A DNA stretch of 64,000 nucleotides from an uncultured Prevotella sp. (GCA_900314995.1 OMXK01000001.1:1-64000), one strand, 5' to 3'. Positions 35,102-44,601 are shown, counted from the first letter of the stretch. The notes: generated from the letters alone by a model not told the origin. Made by a program: numbers and translations.

Positions 35102-35126
35102 ATCTTAATCAAGTATTCTTTGCTAT

Positions 35127-35166
35127 AGGTCACATGGTCACACAACAACCATGTGACCTTTTTTTG
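35127..35166 (+). terminator. Strong intrinsic terminator
   Basis: Perfect 12-bp stem AGGTCACATGGT (35127-35138) with ACCATGTGACCT (35148-35159), loop of 9, followed by T7. Ends the ROK-PCMD-barrel-PCMD operon. Confidence 0.92.
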
Positions 35167-35198
35167 TGCAGATGTTTGCATATATGAAATAAAAGACG

Positions 35199-35206
35199 TA
35201 TCTTTG
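35199..35206 (+). promoter_or_regulatory. -7 box of sensor kinase operon, nearly leaderless
   Basis: TATCTTTG ends only 8 bases before the ATG at 35215, so transcription should begin within a few bases of the start codon. Confidence 0.6.
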
Positions 35207-35214
35207 CAGCAGAT

Positions 35215-36750
35215 ATGCCAACACTGCCTAAAATTATAACCCGGACACTATCTCTCAAACTCAGTCTGATGGCCGTCTGCGAGATATCGCTGCTACTTAT
35301 GGTGGCACTGGCAGTGATGTTCCACTACTCGCGCAAGGTCCTGAAAGAAGAGGCGATGATTGATGCGGAGCATACGCTGGATGGCACAGCGCAGCATATT
35401 GACAACGTTCTGCTGAGTGTGGAGCAGTCGGCTGGTAACATCTATTTCGATTTGCTGAAACATCTCGATGAGCCAGAGCGCATGTATGACTATAGTCGCC
35501 ACCTCGTAGAGAGCAACCCCTATATCGTGGGCTGCGCCATCGTATTCAAGCCACATTACTATCCGGGCAAGGAGCTGTTTATGGCTTATGTTCGCCGCAA
35601 GGGCTACAGTCTGACGGCTGATAATACGGAACTCGTCACACAGGCCACCTATACCGAACGTCCCTATACCGAACAGGAGTGGTACACGAAACCCATGAAA
35701 AGAGAAGCCCCCTGCTGGACATATCCGTTGAAGAACGAAGATGCCGAGGGAGAGCCTTTAGTCAGTTTTTGTCTGCCTATCCGTGACAAAAGCGACACAT
35801 GCGTTGGTGTGCTTGCCGCTGATCTACCCATCAGTCTGCTCTCTCAGATTGTACTCTCAGCCAAACCATCAGCCCATGGCTATAGCACACTATTGGCTGA
35901 CAACGGTTCATATATCGTCCACCCCGACTCCACAAAACTGAATTACCAGACGGTGTTCTACCAGCTACATGAAGGTGCAGACCCCTCCTTCATCGAAGCC
36001 GCAGAAGCGATGGTTTCCGGCGATGAAGGCTACAGACTGGTCAATATCGACGGTAAGAAGTGGTACGTATTCTTCAAACCTTTCGTACGTTCCTTGACAC
36101 CTGGCCGTGCAGAAGGAAAACTCGGATGGAGTGTCGGCGTACTCTACCCTGACGATGATATCTTCGAAGAATACAACAGACTGCTTTATTATCTGCTGAC
36201 AATCGCCATTGTAGGGCTGCTGGTTTTCTTCTTGCTCGTTCGTTTCGTCACCCATCGTCAGCTACTGCCGCTTAGCCTGCTCACTCACTCGGCGCAGCGC
36301 ATAGCCAAAGGCAACTATAGTGAGACAATACCCGCCACAAACCGTAAGGATGAGATCGGACAGCTGCAGGAGCATTTCCAACAGATGCAGCAATCGCTAG
36401 CCTCGCACATCAGTGAACTGGAACATTTATCAACCACCCTGAAGGATCGTAATGAGGTGTTGCGCATTGCCTATGATCGGGCCCAAGAAGCCGACATGAT
36501 GAAAATTGCTTTCCTCCATCACATGACAAACCAGATGCTCGAGCCTACGCTAGCCCTTGAAGATAGTGTCAAAACGCTCTGCAACAATTATCAAGAGCTC
36601 ACTCAGCAGGAAGCCGATCATGAGGTAGATAACATCCAGCAAAAGAGTCATACCATCATCGAGGTTCTTAACTCCATGATCCATGGTGCTGAAGACGAGA
36701 TTCAGGCTTCCGGTGTGCAAGAAGGATCGGGGAAAGGAGGGCGCCTATGA
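35215..36750 (+). CDS. Cache-HAMP sensor with degenerate kinase region
   Basis: 511 residues. Membrane helix (about 16-36), extracytoplasmic double-Cache domain (about 40-315, with WYTKPMKREAPCW and GSYIVHPDSTKL), second helix (about 323-343), HAMP (about 345-400), coiled region and a HisKA-like helix pair. In that helix the motif reads HHMTNQMLEP where active kinases have a SHExRTP-type motif: the phospho-acceptor position is Asn439. No HATPase_c domain follows; the protein ends GSGKGGRL. It looks like a tandem paralogue of the next gene that became a sensor-only or pseudokinase partner. The next ATG overlaps its stop (ATGA), so both are translated together. Confidence 0.85.
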   Translation: MPTLPKIITRTLSLKLSLMAVCEISLLLMVALAVMFHYSRKVLKEEAMIDAEHTLDGTAQHIDNVLLSVEQSAGNIYFDLLKHLDEPERMYDYSRHLVESNPYIVGCAIVFKPHYYPGKELFMAYVRRKGYSLTADNTELVTQATYTERPYTEQEWYTKPMKREAPCWTYPLKNEDAEGEPLVSFCLPIRDKSDTCVGVLAADLPISLLSQIVLSAKPSAHGYSTLLADNGSYIVHPDSTKLNYQTVFYQLHEGADPSFIEAAEAMVSGDEGYRLVNIDGKKWYVFFKPFVRSLTPGRAEGKLGWSVGVLYPDDDIFEEYNRLLYYLLTIAIVGLLVFFLLVRFVTHRQLLPLSLLTHSAQRIAKGNYSETIPATNRKDEIGQLQEHFQQMQQSLASHISELEHLSTTLKDRNEVLRIAYDRAQEADMMKIAFLHHMTNQMLEPTLALEDSVKTLCNNYQELTQQEADHEVDNIQQKSHTIIEVLNSMIHGAEDEIQASGVQEGSGKGGRL

Positions 36751-38630
36751 CAAGAATAGGGAATAGACTCGGCCTTTCGTCAAAACTCAACCTGAGCATT
36801 CTAGTGATGGCGATACCGATCTTCTTGCTGTCGATGGGGCTACTCTTCCTGAAATCGCGCAACGACATCTTTCAGAAGGGAGAGCAGAGTGCTTTCAGTG
36901 CACTCAACACGTCAATGCAACAGGTAAGGAAATACATGTTGGCTGTAGAAACGGCCACTAATTCCAACCTGTGGCTGATAGAAGAGAATTTCCAGCCAGA
37001 CTCGTTGCTGGCCATCTCAAACCGTATCGTGAGGCTGAATAGCCACGTCAGCGGCTGCTCCATCACCGCAGAACCGAATATGTTTCCGTCTGTCGGACGC
37101 TACTTCTCTGCCTACACGATCCGGGAGGGAGACTCGATTGTCACACAACGGGAGGCTGAATACGACTATTATAATAAAGAATGGTATAGTGCCCCGATAG
37201 AACAGGGCAAGGCCTGCTGGATAGATCCGTTCGACGACTATACGGAGGGTACGCTCTCAAATACAGAAATCATTGCTTCTTACTGCAAACCCATCTATAA
37301 GGACGAACTGATTGTGGGCGTCATCTCATCCGACCTCTCCCTCAACAGTCTGGACAAAGTTATCAACACAGTAACGCCTCCCTATCCCAGCGCCTACTTT
37401 GTGCTCATTGGTGGTGACGGTAGTTACTTAACCCATCCTGATTCCACGTTGCTCTTCAGTAAAAGCGACTACATAGACCATATAGCAGGCAGACAGGGCA
37501 CGAAGCATTTACTTCATAATGGAAGAATGTGCCAGGTGAGTTATCAGCCTATTGAAGGCACTGACTGGAGCCTTGCCATCGTGTGTCCTGACAGCGAGAT
37601 TCTGAAAAGCTACAACCATCTGCCCTACCTCATCGTTGTTCTTATCCTCATCGGTCTGCTGGTCATACTCTGGCTTTGTCGCCGAGCTGTGAATCAAGCT
37701 ATCAGCCCGCTTAATACCCTCTTGGCTTATTCGCAAAAGATCTCGAAAGGTCAATTTGGCTTGACGATTCCCTTCACAGGACGCGAAGATGCCATTGGCC
37801 AACTGCAGAACAGCTTCGCGATGATGCAGCAGTCGATTAACGAGCATATAGGCAGCATTCAGCGAACGGTGATAGAGACGAAAGAGCGCAATGAGGAACT
37901 GACACAAGCCACGAAACTGGCAGAAGAGGCTGTGAGGCAGAAGGCCGCTTTCATCCAGGACGTATCTCACCAGATCCGAACCCCGCTGAACATTATCATG
38001 GGGTTTGCTCAAGTGCTGCGCGACAATATTACCTCACAAAACGGCCATCCAGACCAGAGTACGCTTGAAAAGGAGGAAATAGCCAATATCACAGACATGA
38101 TGAAACACAATGCAGCCCATCTGGACCGTATGATCAAAATGCTTTTCGACAGTTCTGATGATGGCATATCCGAGGAACGGAAAAGTCGCAGGAACGAGGC
38201 TGTCTCACCAAACGAAGTGGGCCGGGAATGCATCGGGCACACGCTGGAGCACTTTCCCAATATGCCGATCCGTTTTGAAACCGAAGTGCCTGATGACTTC
38301 TATCTCCAGACCAGCCATCTTTATCTGATGCGGACCCTGCGTGAGCTGCTATACAATGCAGCCAAATACTCTGACGGGCAGCATATCTCAGTACGTATTT
38401 CCCAGACACAGAATACGGTTATCTTTACAGTCGAAGATGTAGGTACAGGTTTACATGAAGAATCAAAAGACATCATCTTCAGACCATTTGCAAAGGTCGA
38501 CAACCTGTCGGAAGGTCTTGGTTTGGGACTGCCATTGTCCAAGCGTCATGCACGCAATCTCGGCGGTGACCTTATCATCGACAACACTTATCACGACGGT
38601 TGCCGATTCATTCTGGAAATACCGAAATAG
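36747..38630 (+). CDS. Cache-HAMP sensor histidine kinase, complete
   Basis: 627 residues, overlapping the previous gene by 4 bases with ribosome site AAAGGAGG. Same layout: helix, double Cache (WYSAPIEQGKACWIDPF, GSYLTHPDSTLL), helix (about 292-312), HAMP, coiled linker. It then has HisKA with H408 (VSHQIRTPL) and a full HATPase_c: N box ELLYNAAKYS, G1 VEDVGTGL, F box IFRPF, G2 GLGLGLPLSK. No receiver domain and no response regulator gene beside it. The HTCS at 19951 has a receiver and HisKA but no ATPase, so it is a logical phosphate acceptor. That pairing is inference. Confidence 0.9.
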   Translation: MTRIGNRLGLSSKLNLSILVMAIPIFLLSMGLLFLKSRNDIFQKGEQSAFSALNTSMQQVRKYMLAVETATNSNLWLIEENFQPDSLLAISNRIVRLNSHVSGCSITAEPNMFPSVGRYFSAYTIREGDSIVTQREAEYDYYNKEWYSAPIEQGKACWIDPFDDYTEGTLSNTEIIASYCKPIYKDELIVGVISSDLSLNSLDKVINTVTPPYPSAYFVLIGGDGSYLTHPDSTLLFSKSDYIDHIAGRQGTKHLLHNGRMCQVSYQPIEGTDWSLAIVCPDSEILKSYNHLPYLIVVLILIGLLVILWLCRRAVNQAISPLNTLLAYSQKISKGQFGLTIPFTGREDAIGQLQNSFAMMQQSINEHIGSIQRTVIETKERNEELTQATKLAEEAVRQKAAFIQDVSHQIRTPLNIIMGFAQVLRDNITSQNGHPDQSTLEKEEIANITDMMKHNAAHLDRMIKMLFDSSDDGISEERKSRRNEAVSPNEVGRECIGHTLEHFPNMPIRFETEVPDDFYLQTSHLYLMRTLRELLYNAAKYSDGQHISVRISQTQNTVIFTVEDVGTGLHEESKDIIFRPFAKVDNLSEGLGLGLPLSKRHARNLGGDLIIDNTYHDGCRFILEIPK

Positions 38631-38651
38631 GCCGATGAACAATTCGCTATA

Positions 38652-38712
38652 AATCGTTCATAGCCTTACAAAAATGTTGCAATGAACGATTTTTATTATT
38701 TTATGAAACATA
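38652..38712 (+). promoter_or_regulatory. Fructan operator C, upstream of second GH32
   Basis: Inverted arm AATCGTTCAT (38652-38661), TGTTGC (38675-38680), direct arms ATGAACGATT (38682-38691) and ATGAAACATA (38703-38712), 21 bp apart. The middle arm ends 49 bp before the -7 box. Confidence 0.85.
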
Positions 38713-38740
38713 AATTATAGCTTTACACCAATAAATAGCA

Positions 38741-38748
38741 TATCTTTG
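38741..38748 (+). promoter_or_regulatory. -7 box of GH32-permease-fructokinase operon
   Basis: TATCTTTG, 54 bases before the GH32 start. Confidence 0.75.
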
Positions 38749-38802
38749 CAGCAGATTTCCGCAAAATGAAACTTAGAACAAAGAAATAATTCGAAACAAA
38801 AA

Positions 38803-40527
38803 ATGAATAACAGCATGAAAAAAACAGTAATCTCAATCGTAGCAGCCGTACTGATGACACTCTCAGTACAGGCACAGCCTCAGGTGTTAGGCAATAGCCA
38901 CGCCATGCAGCGAGTAGAAGTAAAGAACCACTATCTGCTGCTGCCAGTACAGGAACGTGAAGACAACGCAACAATCAAAGTGCTGTCCAACAACCAGCAG
39001 GTGCAGAAACTGAACATCAGACTGGCGGTAGACAAGGTCGACTACTATGTACCTCTCGACATCCAGCGTTTCGGATCAGACGAGATCCTGCTCGACATCT
39101 TCTTCCATGGCGACCGCCGTTTCACGGGAGCAATGAAGGATTTCCTCTGCTGGAGCGAGATGAAACAGAGCGACACCTTTGATACCACCAACCGCGAGAA
39201 ATTCCGCCCCGCATACCATCATACCCCCGCCTATGGCTGGATGAACGACCCCAACGGTATGTTCTATAAGGATGGCGTATATCACCTATATTATCAGTAT
39301 AACCCTTATGGTTCCATGTGGGAGAACATGACTTGGGGGCACTCCACCTCTAAGGATCTGATCCACTGGGAGGCTCAGCCCATTGCCATCGAGCCCGATG
39401 CCCTGGGTGACATCTTCAGCGGCTCTTGCGTTGTCGACAAGAAGAACAACCGCGTGGTGGCTTTCTATACTTCCGCCGGTGAGAGAAGCCAGGTACAGTC
39501 GATGGCCATCTCTACAGACAATGGCCAGACCTTCCAGAAGTACAAGGGCAACCCCGTGCTGGTAAGTAAGGAGCCCGACTTCCGCGATCCGAAATGTTTC
39601 TGGAATCCCGAGATCCAGAAGTGGAACCTGATACTGGCCGTAGGACAGGAGATGCGCATTTACAGCAGCAGTAACATGACTGACTGGACCTATGAAAGCT
39701 CATTCGGTCTCTCTGTCGACAAGACCTCTGGCGAAGTGACCGAACTGGGATGCCACGACGGTGTATGGGAATGCCCCGACCTCGTGAAGCTTCAGGTACG
39801 CGGCACAGACAAGCAGAAGTGGATGCTCATCTGCAATATCAACCCCGGCTTCCCCTATGGCGGCAGCGGCACGCAGTACTTCATCGGCGACTTCGACGGC
39901 CACAAGTTCACCTGCGACCATCAGGACACCCGCTGGATGGACTATGGCAAGGATCATTATGCCACCGTCACCTTCGACAATGCTCCCGACGGCCGCAGAA
40001 TCGCCCTGGCATGGATGAGCAACTGGCAGTATGCCAATCAGGTTCCCACCAAGCAGTTCCGTTCAGCCAACAGCGTACCTCGTGACCTTGACCTCTTTGA
40101 ATATAATGGTGAGATCTATTGCGGCGTCACCCCTTCCAGAGAGTTGAATGCCATCCGTGGCAAGGCCATCAGCAAGCTGTCTCCCACATGTGAAGTGGTT
40201 GTCGATGTGAAGGGTTCTACCGAACTCGTGTTCTCAAACAACTTGGGCGAGCAGATCGTAATGGAATATAATGCTGAAAAGGGTACGTTCTCGATGGACC
40301 GCACGAGGAGCTACGCCAGCTTCAGCGAGGCATTCCCCGTTGTGACCACCGCCCCCACCTATGGCGAGATTAAGCAGCTGCGCATCTTCATCGACAACTG
40401 CAGCATGGAGGTATTCGATGCCGAGGGCAAGATGGCTATGACAAATCTTGTATTCCCCAACGAGCCTTACAACACGCTAAAAGTGAAAGGCGGCAAGGCT
40501 ACGATCTACGACATTAATAAACAATAA
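38803..40527 (+). CDS. GH32 exo-type fructanase with N-terminal DUF4980-like domain
   Basis: 574 residues; ATG 38815 (MKKTVIS) is an alternative start giving a neater signal peptide. Cleavable signal ends SVQAQ with no lipobox, so the enzyme is probably periplasmic. A beta-sandwich of about 100 residues (DUF4980-like, about 28-125) precedes the GH32 propeller. Catalytic residues: D149 (WMNDPNG), D262 (FRDPK), E323 (WECPD). C-terminal sandwich from about 420. With the surface GH32 at 28787 this gives the usual split: surface cleavage, then periplasmic release of fructose. The next gene, 11 bases on, is a sugar permease. Confidence 0.94.
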   Translation: MNNSMKKTVISIVAAVLMTLSVQAQPQVLGNSHAMQRVEVKNHYLLLPVQEREDNATIKVLSNNQQVQKLNIRLAVDKVDYYVPLDIQRFGSDEILLDIFFHGDRRFTGAMKDFLCWSEMKQSDTFDTTNREKFRPAYHHTPAYGWMNDPNGMFYKDGVYHLYYQYNPYGSMWENMTWGHSTSKDLIHWEAQPIAIEPDALGDIFSGSCVVDKKNNRVVAFYTSAGERSQVQSMAISTDNGQTFQKYKGNPVLVSKEPDFRDPKCFWNPEIQKWNLILAVGQEMRIYSSSNMTDWTYESSFGLSVDKTSGEVTELGCHDGVWECPDLVKLQVRGTDKQKWMLICNINPGFPYGGSGTQYFIGDFDGHKFTCDHQDTRWMDYGKDHYATVTFDNAPDGRRIALAWMSNWQYANQVPTKQFRSANSVPRDLDLFEYNGEIYCGVTPSRELNAIRGKAISKLSPTCEVVVDVKGSTELVFSNNLGEQIVMEYNAEKGTFSMDRTRSYASFSEAFPVVTTAPTYGEIKQLRIFIDNCSMEVFDAEGKMAMTNLVFPNEPYNTLKVKGGKATIYDINKQ

Positions 40528-40538
40528 GAAAGTATATT

Positions 40539-41699
40539 ATGAGCAAGACAAACAAACTCGCCCTGATCCCCGTGATGTTCTGCTTCTTCGCCATGGGTTT
40601 CGTCGACCTGGTGGGCATTGCATCCAACTACGTGAAGGAAGACCTTGCGCTGAACGATTCAACAGCTAACATCTTCCCCTCACTCGTATTCTTCTGGTTC
40701 CTCATCTTCAGTGTGCCGACAGGTATGCTCATGAACAAGATCGGACGTAAGAAGACGGTATTGCTCTCGCTGATTGTGACTATCGTGTCGCTCTTCCTCC
40801 CACTCTTTGGCGAGAATTTCCCCATCATGCTCTGCGCCTTCTCGCTGCTGGGTATCGGTAACGCCCTGATGCAGACCTCACTCAACCCGCTGGTATCAAC
40901 GGTCATGGGTGGCGGCAATCTCGCATCGACGCTCACCTTCGGACAGTTCATCAAGGCCATCGCCTCGTTCCTGGCACCTTATCTGGCCATGTGGGGCGCC
41001 ACGCAGATGATTCCCTCATTCGGCTACGACTGGCGAATCCTCTTCGCCATCTACTTCGTGGTGGGCATCCTCGCAGCCATTCTGCTGGCCATTACGCCGA
41101 TTCAGGAAGAGAAGATGGAGGGCAAGGCCTCTTCGTTTGCAGAGTGCATCAAGCTGTTGGGTACACCGATTGTACTGCTCTCATTCTTCGGCATCATGTG
41201 CCACGTGGGTATCGATGTGGGTACTAATACCACAGCCCCGAAGATCCTGATGGAGCGACTCGGCATGACGCTCAACGATGCTGCCTTCGCAACCTCGCTC
41301 TACTTCATCTTCCGTACCATCGGCTGCCTGACGGGATCCTTCTTCCTCCGTGTGCTGCCTAACCGCACGTTCTTCATCATCAGTGTCTGCATGATGGCAC
41401 TCTCTATGTGCGGACTTTTCATCGGCACCGAGAAGTGGATGCTCTATACAGCCATCGCCCTTGTAGGCTACGGCAACTCAAACATCTTCTCTATCTGCTT
41501 CGCTCAAGCGTTGACCTCGATGCCAGAGAAGCAGAACGAGGTATCGGGACTGATGATCATGGGTCTCTTCGGTGGTACCATATTCCCCTTGCTGATGGGC
41601 TTTGCCAGCGATGCAATGGGTCAGGCCGGTGCCGTGATCGTCATGGCTATCGGTGTCCTCTATCTCTTCACGTATATTAATAAAGTAAAAAATGCATAA
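40539..41699 (+). CDS. MFS fructose permease (FucP-like)
   Basis: 386 residues, 12 predicted membrane helices in the FucP/GlcP branch of the major facilitator family. The N-terminal FCFFAMGFVDLVGIASNY matches the sugar:proton symporter start, and KIGRKK lies in the loop between helices 2 and 3. It carries fructose across the inner membrane by position: periplasmic GH32 upstream, fructokinase downstream, the same order as BT1758 in the B. thetaiotaomicron fructan locus. Part of the operator C operon. Confidence 0.88.
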   Translation: MSKTNKLALIPVMFCFFAMGFVDLVGIASNYVKEDLALNDSTANIFPSLVFFWFLIFSVPTGMLMNKIGRKKTVLLSLIVTIVSLFLPLFGENFPIMLCAFSLLGIGNALMQTSLNPLVSTVMGGGNLASTLTFGQFIKAIASFLAPYLAMWGATQMIPSFGYDWRILFAIYFVVGILAAILLAITPIQEEKMEGKASSFAECIKLLGTPIVLLSFFGIMCHVGIDVGTNTTAPKILMERLGMTLNDAAFATSLYFIFRTIGCLTGSFFLRVLPNRTFFIISVCMMALSMCGLFIGTEKWMLYTAIALVGYGNSNIFSICFAQALTSMPEKQNEVSGLMIMGLFGGTIFPLLMGFASDAMGQAGAVIVMAIGVLYLFTYINKVKNA

Positions 41700-41719
41700 A
41701 TCCAAATAACTCAAAACTT

Positions 41720-42592
41720 ATGAAAAGATATATCGTAGGCCTCGGAGAGGCATTATGGGATGTACTTCCCGAAGGAAAGAAACTTGGTGGTGCACCAGCA
41801 AACTTCGCTTATCACGCAGCACAGTTCGGACTCGACACGATTGCTATTAGCGCACTCGGTGAAGACAAATTAGCCGAAGAGACGATTGAAGCGCTCAAGG
41901 AGCATAACCTGAACTACCTGATGCCACGCGTTCCCTATCCGACAGGAACGGTTCAGGTGACATTGACAGGCGACGGTATCCCCACCTACGACATCAAGGA
42001 GAACGTAGCTTGGGACAATATCCCCCTCACCGACGAGATGCTGGAGATAGCCAAGAATGCCCGTGCCGTCTGCTTCGGCTCACTGGCTCAGCGCAATGTG
42101 GTTTCCCGTGAGAACATTCACAAATTCCTCGATGCCACACCCAAGGACTGTGTGAAAATCTTCGATATCAACCTGCGCCAGCAGTTCTACACCAAGGAGG
42201 TGATCAAGGAGTCTCTGAAGCGCTGTAACATTCTGAAGATCAACGACGAGGAGCTGGTACTGATTGGCCGCATGTTCGGCTATCCCGGCCTCGACATTGA
42301 GAACAAGTGCTGGTTGATTCTGGGCAAATATAACCTCGACATGCTGGTACTCACCTGCGGCACCAATGGTTCCTACGTATTCACACCGGGCCAGATGTCG
42401 TTCCAGGAGACACCGAAAGTAGAGGTAGCTGATACCGTAGGCGCCGGCGACTCCTTCACAGGTTCGTTCGTAGGCAGCATCCTCAACGGCAAGCCCGTGC
42501 CCGAGGCTCACAAGACAGCCGTACAGGTCAGCGCCTTCGTCTGCACCCAGAACGGTGCAATGCCCGTTGTGCCAGATCGCCTCAAAGGCTGA
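41720..42592 (+). CDS. Fructokinase, PfkB family
   Basis: 290 residues. Both PfkB signatures are present: N-terminal GGAPANFAYHAAQFG and C-terminal DTVGAGDSFTGSF with the catalytic base D244. Size and ALWDVLPEGKKLGGAPANFA are typical of bacterial fructokinases (ScrK/Cscrk-like), making fructose 6-phosphate. Last gene of the GH32-permease-kinase operon. Stops before a strong hairpin. Confidence 0.93.
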   Translation: MKRYIVGLGEALWDVLPEGKKLGGAPANFAYHAAQFGLDTIAISALGEDKLAEETIEALKEHNLNYLMPRVPYPTGTVQVTLTGDGIPTYDIKENVAWDNIPLTDEMLEIAKNARAVCFGSLAQRNVVSRENIHKFLDATPKDCVKIFDINLRQQFYTKEVIKESLKRCNILKINDEELVLIGRMFGYPGLDIENKCWLILGKYNLDMLVLTCGTNGSYVFTPGQMSFQETPKVEVADTVGAGDSFTGSFVGSILNGKPVPEAHKTAVQVSAFVCTQNGAMPVVPDRLKG

Positions 42593-42619
42593 ATCCCAAT
42601 AGAAAAACTTGCAAAAATG

Positions 42620-42668
42620 CCACACTAGGGGCAGATTCTGGGCTATACTTAAGAATCTGTCCCTGTGG
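42620..42668 (+). terminator. Long hairpin after fructokinase gene
   Basis: CCACACTAGGGGCAGATTCT (42620-42639) pairs with AGAATCTGTCCCTGTGG (42652-42668) apart from small bulges, loop about 12. It lacks a clear T-run, so it may protect the mRNA 3' end rather than terminate alone. Confidence 0.55.
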
Positions 42669-42866
42669 CTATTCAGCAATGGGAGTAAAATTATTCCTAA
42701 GCAAGTCTCACGACTTTTGCTTTTTGATATTTATACGCCGCGCGGCGGGAATTCCTACTCTTGAGCGACAACCAATTGACAAGTCGGAGTGGCAAAAGTA
42801 ACACCAGAATCTTCATTTTTATATTCTTTAACCTAAAAAAAATTGTGTGCGCGCAAATAATTGCTA

Positions 42867-42904
42867 ATTCGTAGGTGTCAATTCACGAATAATTTGTATC
42901 TTTG
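42867..42904 (+). promoter_or_regulatory. pckA promoter with inverted repeat
   Basis: -7 box TATCTTTG at 42897-42904, 57 bases before the pckA start. ATTCGT (42867-42872) and ACGAAT (42885-42890) flank 12 bases just upstream, over the expected -33 region. A regulator site is possible. Confidence 0.55.
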
Positions 42905-42961
42905 CAGGCGATTTCAAATAACAGAGGATAATATTTATAACTTAAAATAAAGATTAGTAAT

Positions 42962-44575
42962 ATGGCAAAGTTAGATTTGACTCAGTATGGCATCACCGGT
43001 TCAACCGTGATTGCTCACAATCCATCGTATGAGTACCTCTTCGAAGAGGAGACAAAGGCTGGTCTCGAGGGTTTCGACAAGGGCGTAAACACCGAGCTCA
43101 ACGCAGTAAACGTTATGACTGGTATCTATACCGGCCGTTCACCTAAGGACAAGTACATCGTAAAGGATGCTCAGAGCGAGGACAAGGTATGGTGGACTTC
43201 TGAGGAATATAAGAACGACAACCACCCCATGAGCGAGGAGGTTTGGGCAAAGGTTAAGGAGATTGCCATCAAGGAGCTCTGCAATAAGAACCTGTATGTG
43301 ATGGACGCTTTCTGCGGTGCCAACGAGGCTACCCGTCTGCGCGTTCGTTTCATCGTTGAGGTAGCTTGGCAGGCACACTTCGTAAAGAACATGTTCATCC
43401 AGCCTACCGCTGAGGAACTGGAGAAGTTCGAGCCGAACTTCGTGATCTATAACGCCTCTAAGGCAAAGGTTGAGAACTACAAGGAGCTGGGCCTGAACTC
43501 AGAGACTTGCGTAGCCTTCAACACCACAAGCCGTGAGCAGGTAATCATCAACACCTGGTATGGTGGTGAGATGAAGAAGGGTATGTTCTCTATGCAGAAC
43601 TACTACCTGCCCCTGCAGGGTATCGCTTCCATGCACTGCTCTGCCAACACCGATATGGAGGGTAAGAACACCGCCATCTTCTTCGGTCTGTCTGGTACAG
43701 GTAAGACCACGCTGTCTACCGATCCGAAGCGTCTGCTGATCGGTGACGACGAGCACGGATGGGATGACGAGGGCGTATTCAACCTCGAGGGTGGATGCTA
43801 CGCTAAGGTTATCAACCTCGACAAGGAGAGCGAGCCCGACATCTACAATGCTATCCGTCGCGACGCTCTGCTCGAGAACGTGACCGTAGCTGCTGACGGC
43901 AAGATCGACTTCGCTGACAAGAGCGTTACCGAGAACACTCGTGTATCATATCCTATCGACCACATCGAGAAGATTGCCCAGAAGGTCAACGGCAAGAGCG
44001 CTGGTCCAGAGGCTAAGAACGTGATCTTCCTCTCTGCTGACGCATTCGGCGTACTGCCCCCAGTATCTATCCTGACTCCTGAGCAGACCAAGTACTACTT
44101 CCTCTCTGGATTCACAGCTAAGCTGGCTGGTACAGAGCGTGGTATCACTGAGCCCACTCCTACCTTCTCTGCTTGCTTCGGCCAGGCATTCCTCGAGCTG
44201 CACCCCACAAAGTATGCAGAGGAGCTGGTTAAGCGCATGGAGAAGAGCGGTGCCAAGGCATATCTCGTGAACACTGGTTGGAACGGTACCGGCAAGCGTA
44301 TCTCTATCAAGGATACACGTGGTATCATCGACGCCATCCTGGGTGGTGACATCCTGAACGCTCCTACCAAGAAGATTCCTTACTTCGACTTTGAGGTTCC
44401 CACACAGCTCAACGGCGTAGCATGGGGCATCCTCGATCCTCGCGACACCTATCAGAACCGCGACGAGTGGGAGGAGAAGGCTAAGGATCTGGCAGGCCGC
44501 TTCATCAAGAACTTCAAGAAGTACGAAGGCAACGAGGCTGGTAAGGCTCTCGTCGCTGCAGGTCCGAAGCTTTAA
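42962..44575 (+). CDS. pckA: ATP-dependent phosphoenolpyruvate carboxykinase
   Basis: 537 residues; interconverts oxaloacetate and PEP. In succinate-forming Bacteroidales it runs in the carboxylating, ATP-forming direction. P-loop [13 protein letters not shown] starts at residue 242; the oxaloacetate and metal motifs RSPKDKY and [11 protein letters not shown] are present. Codon use is strongly biased toward few codons (for example CTG, AAG, GGT), a sign of very high expression compared with neighbours. Monocistronic, with its own promoter and terminator. Confidence 0.97.
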   Translation: MAKLDLTQYGITGSTVIAHNPSYEYLFEEETKAGLEGFDKGVNTELNAVNVMTGIYTGRSPKDKYIVKDAQSEDKVWWTSEEYKNDNHPMSEEVWAKVKEIAIKELCNKNLYVMDAFCGANEATRLRVRFIVEVAWQAHFVKNMFIQPTAEELEKFEPNFVIYNASKAKVENYKELGLNSETCVAFNTTSREQVIINTWYGGEMKKGMFSMQNYYLPLQGIASMHCSANTDMEGKNTAIFFGLSGTGKTTLSTDPKRLLIGDDEHGWDDEGVFNLEGGCYAKVINLDKESEPDIYNAIRRDALLENVTVAADGKIDFADKSVTENTRVSYPIDHIEKIAQKVNGKSAGPEAKNVIFLSADAFGVLPPVSILTPEQTKYYFLSGFTAKLAGTERGITEPTPTFSACFGQAFLELHPTKYAEELVKRMEKSGAKAYLVNTGWNGTGKRISIKDTRGIIDAILGGDILNAPTKKIPYFDFEVPTQLNGVAWGILDPRDTYQNRDEWEEKAKDLAGRFIKNFKKYEGNEAGKALVAAGPKL

Positions 44576-44601
44576 AGCGAGTTTTTGACCTACATCAAAT
44601 A

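Larger units (their letters stand above)
42593..42961. other. Structured gap between fructokinase and pckA
   Basis: No gene with a ribosome site is seen in this 369-base gap. It holds a long hairpin at 42620-42668, a GC-only palindrome CGCCGCGCGGCG (42736-42747) in otherwise AT-rich DNA, distant inverted octamers ACTTTTGC and GCAAAAGT near 42713 and 42793, and the pckA promoter. Confidence 0.6.

Noticed and set aside
42613..42800. Remnant of an insertion sequence between fructokinase and pckA
   Set aside because: Inverted octamers and a GC palindrome are present, but there is no transposase fragment, no target duplication and no paired termini.
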